Below, in pieces: positions 1 through 9,324 of a DNA stretch of 64,000 nucleotides. Both the position numbers and the translations under genes were made by a program. Position 1 is the stretch's first letter. Each line of letters opens with the position of its first letter. Where the stretch lies: assembly GCA_028684065.1 (NCBI GenBank), contig JAQUGO010000001.1, forward strand, positions 62,001-126,000, given 5' to 3'. This DNA is from Sulfurospirillaceae bacterium. Its GTDB lineage: Bacteria > Campylobacterota > Campylobacteria > Campylobacterales > Sulfurospirillaceae. The notes beneath the pieces were generated by a model that was given only the letters and a program-made list of their open reading frames with translations, made no database searches and had not been told where the DNA came from.

Positions 1-498
1 GGTGTCGCTCCACTTATTAATGCTGTCTCACAAAATCATAAATTTGTCTTGGTGATTTTAGATAACTCAACCACCGCAATGACAGGGCGACAAACAACAC
101 CAGAACGTACCAATCCAGCTCAAGTTGACATTAAACGTATCGTTGAAGGCTGTGGCATTGAATGCTTTGAATACGTATACGAGCAAGACTTAAATAAGAC
201 TGTCAATTTTATCAAATCTTTAAAAAAAGTCTATGAAACAGCGAATGCCCCTGTTGTAGCTGTAGTGCGAGAATTTTGTGTCTTGGATAAAGAACTTGTT
301 GAAGGGCGTCTTGGCAATGCTATTGTCTCGGTTGATGAAGAGAAATGCGTAGCATGTGATTCTTGTATTACCACCTATAAATGCCCACCGATGCATTACA
401 ATGACGCAGGTAAAATGGAAATAGATCCTTTCTTGTGTGCAGGTTGTTCATCGTGCTTGGATGTTGTGTGCCCAACGGATGCTTTTATCAAAAAATAA
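1..498 (+). CDS. iorA: Indolepyruvate:ferredoxin oxidoreductase alpha subunit, C-terminal part
   Basis: The frame is open from the first base (GVAPLINAVSQ...) with no start, so only the last ~165 residues of a longer gene are here. It keeps the end of a thiamine-diphosphate domain (LDNSTTAMTGRQ, like the N-x-TMTG part of the TPP motif) and two C-terminal iron-sulfur motifs, CVACDSCITTYKCP and CAGCSSCLDVVCP. In this family IorA decarboxylates arylpyruvates to arylacetyl-CoA and passes electrons to ferredoxin. The next genes (iorB, paaK, ACT protein) are the usual partners, which supports the call. Confidence 0.93.
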   Translation, partial: GVAPLINAVSQNHKFVLVILDNSTTAMTGRQTTPERTNPAQVDIKRIVEGCGIECFEYVYEQDLNKTVNFIKSLKKVYETANAPVVAVVREFCVLDKELVEGRLGNAIVSVDEEKCVACDSCITTYKCPPMHYNDAGKMEIDPFLCAGCSSCLDVVCPTDAFIKK

Positions 499-511
499 CT
501 TCCGCCCATTA

Positions 512-567
512 GACAAGCTTTAGGGCCATAGTGGCTAACGTAGAGATGAGAGCTTTGCTTTCATCTC
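512..567 (+). ncRNA. Conserved structured intercistronic RNA element, copy 1
   Basis: It lies in the 91-base iorA-iorB gap. It begins with CAAGCTTTAG (514-523). Hairpin 1 is TTA-GG-GCCA-TAG-TGGC-TAA (520-538). Hairpin 2 has a 10-bp stem (543-552 with 558-567) and a CTTTG loop. CAAGCT (514-519) can pair with AGCTTTG (551-557), allowing a pseudoknot. A second copy lies between nifH and the following gene (minus strand, 53819-53872), with the same loop and hairpin 1 but compensatory changes in stem 2. Function unknown; it could set subunit stoichiometry, stabilise mRNA or sense a ligand. I do not recognise it as a described family. Confidence 0.6.
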
Positions 568-589
568 ACATAGAAATAAAAGGAGTAAG

Positions 590-1126
590 ATGAAATACCA
601 AATTGTAATTGCAGGTATCGGTGGACAAGGTGCCGTTTTCTTGGTCAAAGTTCTCAGCATTGCCTCAGCTTTGGCCAATCAAAAATGCCTTGGAACTGAA
701 AACCATGGGATGAGTCAACGTGGTGGTTCTGTTTCGTGTTATGTCAAAATTGGTGATTTTTATGCACCGGCAATTGATGAAGGGCAAGCTGATTTACTCA
801 TAGCACTTGAAGCTAATGAAGCGTTACGCAATATCCAATACCTCAAAACAAGAGAAGGAACAATCATTGTAAATGCCACGAAAGAGTTTCCAAAACTCGC
901 TTATACGACATTTACGATTGATGCTTTTTCAAAAGCCAAAGCAAAAGAGTTTCCTATTGAAGCACTCAATGTTTACATGTTAGGAACATGCATTGCACAA
1001 GATACTCATTTTCCTTTTAGCCTTACACAAATAGAACAAGCGATCACCCAAATGAATCCGAAAGTAGCAGAAAAAAATATTGCTGTTCTTCACTTAGGCG
1101 TTAACGATTCAAGGAGTCATGTATGA
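590..1126 (+). CDS. iorB: Indolepyruvate:ferredoxin oxidoreductase beta subunit
   Basis: This 178-residue protein has the N-terminal GIGGQGAVFLVKVL motif of the 2-oxoacid:ferredoxin oxidoreductase gamma-type domain. It also has the conserved NHGMSQRGGSV segment, and its length is normal for IorB. It forms the complex with IorA that oxidises indolepyruvate and related arylpyruvates. A clear ribosome site (AAAGGAG) sits 6 bases before the ATG. Its last codons overlap the paaK start by 4 bases, so the two are translationally coupled. Confidence 0.93.
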   Translation: MKYQIVIAGIGGQGAVFLVKVLSIASALANQKCLGTENHGMSQRGGSVSCYVKIGDFYAPAIDEGQADLLIALEANEALRNIQYLKTREGTIIVNATKEFPKLAYTTFTIDAFSKAKAKEFPIEALNVYMLGTCIAQDTHFPFSLTQIEQAITQMNPKVAEKNIAVLHLGVNDSRSHV

Positions 1127-2424
1127 TTTGGAATAAAGATGAAATGCTCTCTCGCGTGGAACTCTCTGCACTTCAAACGAAACGTTTACAAGAAACCGTT
1201 GCACGTGTCTATGCGAATGTCCCTTTTTATCAACAGAAATTTAAAGAACTCAATATCACTCCTGAGGATATTGCCTCAATAGATGATATCTCAAAACTAC
1301 CTTTTACCAAAAAACAAGATTTGCGAGACAATTATCCTTTTGGACTTTTTGCTGTTAAGCAAGATGCCATTGTACGCATTCATAGCAGTAGTGGAACAAC
1401 TGGGAAACCAACCGTTGTTGGTTATACTAAGTCTGATTTAGATGTATGGAATGAGGTAATCGCCCGTGTTTACACAATGGCAGGTGTCACCTCAGAAGAT
1501 ACAGCACACAATGCTTATGGTTATGGTCTCTTTACTGGTGGATTAGGACTTCATTATGGTGCTGAAACCGTAGGGGCAACCGTTGTACCAAGTTCAGGTG
1601 GTTTTACTTCTCGACAACTCATGCTTATGAAAGATTTTGGTGCAACGGTACTGACTTCAACACCTTCTTTTGCTCTGCATATGGCCGAAACAGCCTTGGC
1701 TGAGGGCTATGATATTCAAAAAGATTTCAAACTTAAATGTGGTATCTTTGGAGCGGAACCAACCAGTTTGGGCCTTAAAGAAGAAGTTGCACGTGTTTGG
1801 GGAATTCATTATTGTGAAATATACGGCCTCTCTGAAATTATTGGACCGGGTGTTTCGAGCAACTGTTTTGAAAGTAAAGATCTCCATGTTTTTGAAGACC
1901 ATTTTTATCCTGAAATTATTGATTCAAAAACGGGTAAAGTACTTCCTTTGGGTGAAAAAGGTGAATTGGTTATCACTAGCCTTACGAAGCAAGGCTTTCC
2001 TATTATTCGTTATCGAACAGGAGATATCACCTCTTTGGATAGAACACCATGTCGCTGTGGAAGAACCCATGTACGAATGAAAAGTGTTATGGGTAGAGTT
2101 GATGATATGCTCATTGTTAACGGGGTCAATGTTTTTCCTTCACAAGTTGAACACGTTCTTTCAAACATAGAGGGCATTACACTTAATTACCAAATTATTG
2201 CGGACAAAAAAGGCTATCTTGATAAACTTGAGATTATGGTCGAAGTGACTGAAGATATGCCACTTGACAGTATTGGGTCATTAGAAAAAATCAAAAAAAC
2301 CATTCAACATGAACTCTTAAACAACCTTTATATTAATGCTGATATCAGACTTGTCGAACCAAGAAGTATTGAGAGAAGTGTTGGTAAAGCTATTCGTGTT
2401 ATCGATAAAAGGAGTCTTCAATGA
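1123..2424 (+). CDS. paaK: Phenylacetate-CoA ligase
   Basis: A 433-residue adenylate-forming enzyme of normal PaaK length that activates phenylacetate (or another aryl acid) to its CoA thioester with ATP. It shows the P-loop-like SSSGTTGKPTVVGYT, the core motif YGLSEIIGPG, and the C-terminal YRTGD segment followed by a CRCGR zinc-type pair and the hinge GRVDDMLIVNGVNVFPSQ. The start overlaps iorB (ATGA). With iorAB it converts arylpyruvate-derived products to and from aryl-CoA, either catabolically or in reverse for aromatic amino-acid synthesis. Confidence 0.95.
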   Translation: MIWNKDEMLSRVELSALQTKRLQETVARVYANVPFYQQKFKELNITPEDIASIDDISKLPFTKKQDLRDNYPFGLFAVKQDAIVRIHSSSGTTGKPTVVGYTKSDLDVWNEVIARVYTMAGVTSEDTAHNAYGYGLFTGGLGLHYGAETVGATVVPSSGGFTSRQLMLMKDFGATVLTSTPSFALHMAETALAEGYDIQKDFKLKCGIFGAEPTSLGLKEEVARVWGIHYCEIYGLSEIIGPGVSSNCFESKDLHVFEDHFYPEIIDSKTGKVLPLGEKGELVITSLTKQGFPIIRYRTGDITSLDRTPCRCGRTHVRMKSVMGRVDDMLIVNGVNVFPSQVEHVLSNIEGITLNYQIIADKKGYLDKLEIMVEVTEDMPLDSIGSLEKIKKTIQHELLNNLYINADIRLVEPRSIERSVGKAIRVIDKRSLQ

Positions 2425-2855
2425 TACATACAATTAAACAACTTTCCATTTTTTTGGAAAATAAAGCTGGTGAACTAAGCGATTTAACCAAAGCTCTTTC
2501 AACACATGGAATTTCTATCAAATCTATTCTTTTAGCTGATTCGACAGATTTTGGACTGGTTCGTACCATCGTAGATAACCCAGAAAAAGCTAAAGCTATT
2601 TTAGAAGAAGCAGGCTTTAGTGTACGTTTAAGTGATGTTTTTGGTGTTAAAATAAAAGATGTTGTTGGCAGCTTTAATCAAGTCGTAAGCACCCTAGCAG
2701 AAGCTTCTATTAACATCCTCTATACCTATAGTTTTCATGAAGCCAACACGGGAATTTTTATTTTTAGTGTTGAAAAAGAACGTTTTACGGAAGCTATAGC
2801 ACTATTACAAACTCAAAATATTGAAATAGTCCATGCCCAATACTTTTACATGTAG
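2421..2855 (+). CDS. ACT domain protein linked to paaK
   Basis: A 144-residue protein made of two ACT-like halves: HTIKQLSIFLENKAGELSDL near the N-terminus and a second repeat from about residue 72. ACT domains usually bind amino acids. This small two-ACT form commonly follows paaK/ior genes and is thought to sense an aromatic amino acid, but its exact role is unproven. It overlaps paaK by 4 bases and has its own AAAGGAG site, making it the last gene of the operon before the terminator. Confidence 0.85.
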   Translation: MIHTIKQLSIFLENKAGELSDLTKALSTHGISIKSILLADSTDFGLVRTIVDNPEKAKAILEEAGFSVRLSDVFGVKIKDVVGSFNQVVSTLAEASINILYTYSFHEANTGIFIFSVEKERFTEAIALLQTQNIEIVHAQYFYM

Positions 2856-2882
2856 AGATTTTCTCTACATGTAACTTTTTTT
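2846..2882 (+). terminator. Rho-independent terminator after the ior-paaK operon
   Basis: A perfect 13-bp stem (2846-2858 with 2862-2874) with a TTT loop is followed by a run of seven T (2876-2882). The stem contains two copies of TACATGTA and overlaps the stop codon of the ACT gene. Confidence 0.85.
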
Positions 2883-3029
2883 AACATTCTTAACATATTC
2901 TCTTTAAAAAAAACGTCATTGTTAAACTACATGTAAACATTAATATTTATTATTTTATTATTTGTCATAATACACTTTGTGATTATTTTGTTAGTTTTTT
3001 AGAATAATATGTTTTAGAATGATTTTAGA

Positions 3030-3719
3030 ATGGATGTATTAGGTATGGATAATCTTAATGAGCTAAAAAACTTAACGATTTTATTTGCAGACGATGATAC
3101 AGCCTTTAGAGAAGCAACCACTAAAACACTCGAAATGCTTTTTAAAAAAGTTTATGTCGCTTCTAATGGTCATGAAGCCCTTTCTTTGTATTCAACGCTT
3201 TTCCCGCATATCATCATGCTGGACATCCGTATGGGTGGGATGAGTGGCATTGAAGTTGCTCAAGCAATACGTAAAATTAATAAATATATTCCCCTTTTTA
3301 TCGTCTCAAGTTATACTGAAACACATGAGATGTTAGAAGCGTGTAAACTTAATTTAGTGGATTATATTATCAAACCCTTTTCCTTTCAGTCTTTATGTGT
3401 TACCTTGATAAACTGTGTAAAAATCCTTAAAACTGATGGCCATCTTCTCAATCAACTTAACACACACTCTTTTTACTCACCTCATACAAAAACCTTACTT
3501 AAAGAAAATATTTCACTACCTCTTACCAAAAAAGAAATTACCGTTTTAGAGCTTTTACTCAAATATCGGGGTCAAATAGTGTCATATGACACTTTAATCC
3601 ATACCCTAGGAAATGATATTTCAAATGCTGCTTTACAAACTTTGATGATGCGCTTACGTAAAAAAATAGGGGAAAACGCTATTCATAATCTCTCAAAAGT
3701 GGGATATTTCATCAAATGA
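3030..3719 (+). CDS. OmpR-family response regulator
   Basis: A 229-residue two-domain regulator. The receiver has acidic residues ADDD near residue 20, the phospho-acceptor Asp65 in MLDIRMGGMSG, a switch Ser in VSSYTE and Lys in DYIIKPF. The C-terminal winged helix begins at LTKKEITVLELLLKY and ends with the LSKVGYFIK wing. It overlaps the next gene, a sensor kinase, by 4 bases and is its evident partner. No strong ribosome site precedes either ATG; the in-frame ATG at 3045 is an equally possible start. The input signal is unknown. Confidence 0.88.
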   Translation: MDVLGMDNLNELKNLTILFADDDTAFREATTKTLEMLFKKVYVASNGHEALSLYSTLFPHIIMLDIRMGGMSGIEVAQAIRKINKYIPLFIVSSYTETHEMLEACKLNLVDYIIKPFSFQSLCVTLINCVKILKTDGHLLNQLNTHSFYSPHTKTLLKENISLPLTKKEITVLELLLKYRGQIVSYDTLIHTLGNDISNAALQTLMMRLRKKIGENAIHNLSKVGYFIK

Positions 3720-5641
3720 AATTCTGGATTTTATGCCTTTACATCAGTTTCTCAACTATCATTTATGCTTCTACTCTTGAAATAAAAGATACTTTTGAAT
3801 ATATAAAAGCCAGCCCTTATATGTTTTTTTACCAAGATAAAAATAATACAGTAACATACGATTCAATCCACACTATTCTCTGGAAACCAATGCTTTCTAC
3901 AAATCTTGGTGGTCATAACAACTTTGCTTCATGGACAAAACTTTCTCTTAAAAACAGCTCATCTACGCCAAAAACACTTATTTTAAAAAATCCACGTGCT
4001 AGTATGGATGAACTGGATGTATACATTGTTAGAAACAACCATGTTTCACAGCATCTCTTAGGCGATACTCGCCCTCTTTCACTTAGAGAACTACCTCATC
4101 GTTACAGTGTCTTCCCTCTTGTCAATATAGCTCCTGGAGAACAAATCGAAGTCATTACACGTCTTTTTAACCCCATTGGTTCAGCCGAAGGCGAATGGGA
4201 AATCTATACACACGCATATTTTATTCAATTCGCTTTATTAGAAAGTATCTGGTGGGGCATTTTTATTGGTATTAATTTAGCCCTTTTTTTTTATTGCATT
4301 CCTATTTTACTCATTGCAAAAGACAAAATACTTGCAAGCTTATTTGCACTTTTTACCATAAGCGCTATTGGACATCAACTCTCATCCAATGGTCTCTTTT
4401 ATGCTATGGGAATAACAGCTTTATACAATGATATCGTCATTATCTTTTTTGGTATTTTATTTATTTTATCTACTGTATTAGTTATCTTACGCTTTTTAAC
4501 AATAACCCATCACAATGGGCCCTTGCGTCTTATTTTCCGTATTATATTCTTCTTAACAAGTTTTGAGATCTGTTTTCTTATTCTCTGCTATTTTTACCCT
4601 TCTTATATGCGTGCATTATCTATCAGCGCTTTATTTGTTGGTCTTTTTGGGTTGCTTTCATGGTTTTTACTCATCAAAAATTTTATTCCTTTATTGAAAG
4701 ATAGAATCTTTAGATATATTTTTATAGGATATACCGCTATTTTTCTTACATTTCTATATCAATTGCTTATTCTCAATGGCACACTCCAAATGAATTCGTT
4801 TTCCGTATATAGTTTTTCCCTTGGAAGTATTTTTGAGATGTACTTTTTTGCTTTAGGTATTACTCAATATCTCAAGGAAATAGAAAAAGATAAAGTTAAT
4901 AAAGATAAATTACTTGATTTTCAGATGCGTTTTGCATCAATTGGCAGAGTTGTAGGTAATATTTCACATCAATGGAAAGTCCCGCTGGTTCGAGCTAGTG
5001 CTCTTTTGACGCATATTGAAGCTATTTTACATTTTAGACAAGAGTCCTATTATTCTAAAATTGAAGAGTTAGTTCCTGAAATTCGCTCTTACTTTGTATT
5101 TATGCAAAATTCTATTGATGAGTTTTACTCTCTGTACAGCCAAAATACACATAAAATAGACTTTAAACTTTTACCTATCATCAATGATGTATGGGGCATG
5201 CTCAGCTCAAAGATTCATACACTCAATGCCAAGTTATACGTTAAAGATAAATGCGATGCCACGCTGTTCAGTTATGAATACTCTTTTGCTCATATTTTAA
5301 TTATTCTTATTGACAATGCTCTAGATATGGCCAAACTTAGAAATATTAAAGAACCTCAAATCAACATTACAATCAACTCTAGTATCGAATGTGTTGATAT
5401 TATTATTGAAGATAATTGTGGTGGTATTACTCAAGAACCTATTGAATCCATTTTTGAAATCGATGTCAGTAGTAAAGATCATTCTCTAGTCAATGGTGGT
5501 CTAGGTCTCGCGATTGTTAAAACACTGGTGAATGAAAAATTTAATGGAAGTATTGTTGTTCGTAATGCAGAGCATGGTGCGTATTTTCACCTCACCCTTC
5601 CTAATGACAAACAAAAAGTATTGAGTGAAGTTCATGTTTAA
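3716..5641 (+). CDS. Sensor histidine kinase with 7TMR-DISM input module
   Basis: A 641-residue membrane kinase. A signal sequence is followed by a periplasmic domain of the 7TMR-DISM extracellular type (about residues 25-170), then seven hydrophobic segments (about 175-395), then the kinase core. The phospho-acceptor is His418 in ISHQWKVPL, a variant H-box common in this phylum. The ATPase domain shows an N-box (ILIDNALDMA) and a G-box (GGLGLAIVKTL). It is coupled to the upstream regulator and to the downstream diguanylate cyclase, so all three likely form one signalling operon. The ligand is probably a carbohydrate or other small molecule but cannot be told from sequence. Confidence 0.88.
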   Translation: MKFWILCLYISFSTIIYASTLEIKDTFEYIKASPYMFFYQDKNNTVTYDSIHTILWKPMLSTNLGGHNNFASWTKLSLKNSSSTPKTLILKNPRASMDELDVYIVRNNHVSQHLLGDTRPLSLRELPHRYSVFPLVNIAPGEQIEVITRLFNPIGSAEGEWEIYTHAYFIQFALLESIWWGIFIGINLALFFYCIPILLIAKDKILASLFALFTISAIGHQLSSNGLFYAMGITALYNDIVIIFFGILFILSTVLVILRFLTITHHNGPLRLIFRIIFFLTSFEICFLILCYFYPSYMRALSISALFVGLFGLLSWFLLIKNFIPLLKDRIFRYIFIGYTAIFLTFLYQLLILNGTLQMNSFSVYSFSLGSIFEMYFFALGITQYLKEIEKDKVNKDKLLDFQMRFASIGRVVGNISHQWKVPLVRASALLTHIEAILHFRQESYYSKIEELVPEIRSYFVFMQNSIDEFYSLYSQNTHKIDFKLLPIINDVWGMLSSKIHTLNAKLYVKDKCDATLFSYEYSFAHILIILIDNALDMAKLRNIKEPQINITINSSIECVDIIIEDNCGGITQEPIESIFEIDVSSKDHSLVNGGLGLAIVKTLVNEKFNGSIVVRNAEHGAYFHLTLPNDKQKVLSEVHV

Positions 5642-7856
5642 TCGAATGAAAACCTTAAACCTTCGTCAAATTATTTTGATTGTTTTTAGTGTGTTGATTA
5701 TCCTTACATGTGGCACATTATTTAGTATAACGACATTCCAATCCAATCAAATCTTACTCACACAGAATAACGAATCACTTTTAAAATTAGCACAACAATC
5801 CGCTCGTACCATTGATATACAACTTCAAAGCCGTTTGATACTTCTTGAGACTCTTGCAAACAACCCTATTCTTAGAGGTAAATATGGCGATAGAGTCTCA
5901 ACAATGCCAGAAAAACTTTCACTCTTATCAGGCGAATGTCAACATTTAGAGCAACTAGGGATTAAACGGCTTGGCATTATTAATAATCAAGGTATCATTC
6001 ATTATCCTGATGGGAAGACCCTTTATTTAGGTGATAGAGAGCATGTGAAAAAAGTATTAAAAGGTGAAAATATTATCACAGATATTCTCCTAAGTCGATA
6101 TGCTCAACATTTGATTTTTTCCTACCTTGTCCCTATTAGAGACTATCAAACTGGCAGTATTATAGGAGCTTTAGTTGCAGCATCAGATGCAGTAAAACTT
6201 AATGAATTTACACAATTCCATAATGAAAACACTTTAGCAACTGCGTATATTATTGATCATAATGGGACAATTATTGCCCATAAAAACTTCTCTCTCGTTA
6301 GTTCAAAGCGTTCTCACACAGAACTTTATGATACATCTTTTTCACCTATTGCCCGTGCTATGGAAAAGGGACAAACAGGCTATCAAACATTTACACAAAA
6401 CAATCATAAGCTTACCATTGCCTACGCTCCTATTAGTACAACGCATTGGAGTATTGGTTTTATTGTGCCAAATCATGATACATCCCAAAAAGCAAATCAC
6501 TTTGCTTACTCTATGATTATCGTATTTTTAGTTATTACAATCGTTGCGTTGGTACTAGCATTTCTTTTTGCTGACCGTATTAGTCGTAGACATATACACT
6601 TAAAAGAAGTTTTAGAAAAAAATAAAAATCATTTTGAGACCATTTTTAACAATAATGCAGCAGGTATTGTGATGACAGATTCGCAGTGTACTATTCTTAG
6701 CATCAATCAACGCCTCTGTGAAATATTTGGTTATACCAAAGAAGAACTCTTGCATCATAATTGTGCCGTGATTCATTGCAATCAAGGTTCTTTTGAATCT
6801 TTTAAAGAGTTATATTCACATGCCATAGAAAGAACCTCACATGTAACACTAGAATATCAATTTAAGCATAAAAAGGGTCATTATCTTTGGTGTGAATTTT
6901 TTGGCAAAAGCTTAGTCTTAGAAGATGGAACACAAGGTATTCTTTGGAGTGTTATCGATATAGATGCACGAAAATATGCTGAAGAAGAAAGTTTTAGACT
7001 TTCTCAAGCCATGGCGCAAAGCCCTGTATCGATGCTTATTACAGACTTGAACACAAACATTCTCTATGCTAATCCCATACTTTTACGCAACACAGGATAC
7101 GCTCTTGAAGATATTTATGGCAAAAGTGCACATATATTAACTTCAGAAAAAACACCTCAATCTACTTTAGACACTATGTGGTCTTACCTCAACGAAGGGC
7201 GAAATTGGAAAGGTGAATTGATTTATCAAAATAAAGATGGAAAAGAATATATTGTTGATGTCACAATAGCACCTATCTATTCCGTCAATGGAAATATCAT
7301 AAACTATCTGACTATTACAGAAGATATTACAGAAAAAAAATATGCTCAAGAACGCATCAACTACCTTGCCAATTATGACCACCTTACAGGAGTTGCTAAT
7401 CGCATGCAACTGGCAAATCACTTTAATCATTTACTTACGATCGCTAAACGCAATCAAGAGTCGTTAGCCGTACTTTTTTTAGACCTTGATGCTTTTAAAA
7501 ACGTTAATGACACTTACGGTCATACTGTCGGCGATATTCTTCTCACGATGATTGCCAAGCGTTTACAATCGTTAATGCGAGAACAAGATATCATAGCTCG
7601 AACAGGTGGAGACGAGTTTGTTATCTTGCTTCCCAATACACCTAAGACTGGTGCACAAAAAGTAGTAGAAAAAATTCTCTTAACGATTTCAAAACCTTAT
7701 GAAATCCAACAAACGACACTCACCATGTCCTTATCAATTGGGATTTCTATTTTCCCTGACGATGGCTCAACGATGGATACTCTCATTCAAAATGCAGATC
7801 ATGCTATGTATCAATCAAAATCACTTGGACGTAATACTTTTAATTTTTTTCAATAG
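5634..7856 (+). CDS. Membrane diguanylate cyclase (Cache-PAS-PAS-GGDEF)
   Basis: The N-terminus has a transmembrane helix, a periplasmic Cache-type sensor (about residues 35-285) and a second helix (about 292-315). Two PAS domains follow, then a GGDEF domain with intact GGDEF at 658-662. RxxD (REQD) lies five residues before it, the product-inhibition I-site. It should make cyclic di-GMP in response to a periplasmic ligand. The GTG at 5625 is possible, but ATG 5634 has a GAAG site at good distance and still overlaps the kinase gene by 8 bases. It is co-transcribed with the two-component pair. Confidence 0.88.
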   Translation: MFNRMKTLNLRQIILIVFSVLIILTCGTLFSITTFQSNQILLTQNNESLLKLAQQSARTIDIQLQSRLILLETLANNPILRGKYGDRVSTMPEKLSLLSGECQHLEQLGIKRLGIINNQGIIHYPDGKTLYLGDREHVKKVLKGENIITDILLSRYAQHLIFSYLVPIRDYQTGSIIGALVAASDAVKLNEFTQFHNENTLATAYIIDHNGTIIAHKNFSLVSSKRSHTELYDTSFSPIARAMEKGQTGYQTFTQNNHKLTIAYAPISTTHWSIGFIVPNHDTSQKANHFAYSMIIVFLVITIVALVLAFLFADRISRRHIHLKEVLEKNKNHFETIFNNNAAGIVMTDSQCTILSINQRLCEIFGYTKEELLHHNCAVIHCNQGSFESFKELYSHAIERTSHVTLEYQFKHKKGHYLWCEFFGKSLVLEDGTQGILWSVIDIDARKYAEEESFRLSQAMAQSPVSMLITDLNTNILYANPILLRNTGYALEDIYGKSAHILTSEKTPQSTLDTMWSYLNEGRNWKGELIYQNKDGKEYIVDVTIAPIYSVNGNIINYLTITEDITEKKYAQERINYLANYDHLTGVANRMQLANHFNHLLTIAKRNQESLAVLFLDLDAFKNVNDTYGHTVGDILLTMIAKRLQSLMREQDIIARTGGDEFVILLPNTPKTGAQKVVEKILLTISKPYEIQQTTLTMSLSIGISIFPDDGSTMDTLIQNADHAMYQSKSLGRNTFNFFQ

Positions 7857-7920
7857 ACAAAAACACTCTACTAAAAACTCACTCTTTTTCTTATGATTAT
7901 CCAAAAATAAGGAAATATAA

Positions 7921-9324
7921 ATGGATGATTTTGCCGTAGTAGGTTCTGGAATTGGCGGAGCGTGTAGTGCGCTTTTTTTATCCAAAAAATTTCAAACGAC
8001 TCTTTATGAAAAAGAATTAACCTTAGGAGGATGCGCTTCAACGTTTAAACATCAAAAAAACTTTTACAATGCAGGAGCGACTACCTTTGCAGGATATGAA
8101 AAAAATACTTACATGTACGACTTTTTTGAGCATCACCACATTAATTTTCAAAAAAAATTATTGCCCAGTGCCTTGAGCGTTTTCATAAATGGTAAAAAAA
8201 TCATCCGTTTTCAAGATATGGACGCTTTTTTAGATGAAATCAATAGTGCTTTTTACCATCAAAACAATAAAGCCTTTTATGAACTTGTTCAAACCATCAA
8301 CAAAGATTTTTTTACTATTAATGATTACTATTATTCTAATGCAAGTGCTTTTGAAAAACTCAAATCACTCAGCTCATTTAAAACTCTTTTTCTCAAATTT
8401 TATCCTTACCTTTTTACCAATGCCCAAGTATTTATCCAAAATTACTTTGGAAAAATTGATGAGCGGTACTTAGACTTTCTTGACAATCAAGTTTTAATCG
8501 TTGCTCAAGCAAAACTTCACGACGTCAATTTTCTGACTGCCGCTCTTGCCCTTTCTTATCAGTTTATGGATAATTACTATATCTTTGGAGGAATGGGTTC
8601 TATCTTTGATGCTATTTCTCTCAAAGTACCGAACATTAAAACACATACTTTTATCGAAAAAATGACACGAACATCTTCACATTTTATTTTACATACTTCA
8701 AAAGCTGAATTTGAAGCTAAAAATATCGTCCTTAATACTCCCATTTTTGATGCAAAATCACTTTTTGCGGATAGCAAAACAAAAGAATACTTAAGCCATT
8801 ACACCTCATTAAATAAAGATATTTCTGCCTTTATGGTTTATTTACAAATTGACACATCAAAAGTCTTTGACCATCACTATCAAATCATTTTAGATAAACC
8901 TATTAAATACACTACTTCTAATTCATTATTTATCTCATTTGGAGATTTAGATGATGCAAAGATGAAACAAAGTGTGACTATTTCAGTGCATACACAAACA
9001 AAGCTTTGGGAAAACGCTCAAAACCTAGAACAAAAAATGGAATTAGAAGCTATAATTAAAAAGATTATTTGTGAGCATTTAGGGCTGGAAAAGCGTGCTA
9101 TTTTAAGTTCGTTTAGTGCAACACCGCAAACCTTCAAACGCTTTATTAACCGAAGTACCTTAGGGGGCATTCCCATGCGTAAAGAAAATTTTCTCTACCG
9201 ACTTCCTTCTAATAACTCACCTATCAAAGGGCTTTACCACGTTGGCGATACAACCTTTCCCGCACAAGGTTGGCTTGGTGTGATGTTGGGCGTTCGCAAT
9301 CTTGAGAAAATTCTATGCCATTAG
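7921..9324 (+). CDS. FAD-dependent oxidoreductase of the CrtI/phytoene desaturase type
   Basis: A 467-residue flavoprotein. The Rossmann motif VVGSGIGGACSALFLSK is followed by an acidic residue at the end of beta-2 (YEKE) and the family GG-motif LGGCAS. The C-terminal FAD motif GLYHVGDTTFPAQGW is also present. These are shared by carotenoid desaturases/isomerases and related amine oxidases, so the substrate is uncertain. The ribosome site AAGGAAATATAA precedes the ATG. The stop overlaps the next gene (a LytS-like kinase) by 10 bases, which is unusual for a metabolic enzyme and suggests co-regulation. Confidence 0.75.
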   Translation: MDDFAVVGSGIGGACSALFLSKKFQTTLYEKELTLGGCASTFKHQKNFYNAGATTFAGYEKNTYMYDFFEHHHINFQKKLLPSALSVFINGKKIIRFQDMDAFLDEINSAFYHQNNKAFYELVQTINKDFFTINDYYYSNASAFEKLKSLSSFKTLFLKFYPYLFTNAQVFIQNYFGKIDERYLDFLDNQVLIVAQAKLHDVNFLTAALALSYQFMDNYYIFGGMGSIFDAISLKVPNIKTHTFIEKMTRTSSHFILHTSKAEFEAKNIVLNTPIFDAKSLFADSKTKEYLSHYTSLNKDISAFMVYLQIDTSKVFDHHYQIILDKPIKYTTSNSLFISFGDLDDAKMKQSVTISVHTQTKLWENAQNLEQKMELEAIIKKIICEHLGLEKRAILSSFSATPQTFKRFINRSTLGGIPMRKENFLYRLPSNNSPIKGLYHVGDTTFPAQGWLGVMLGVRNLEKILCH

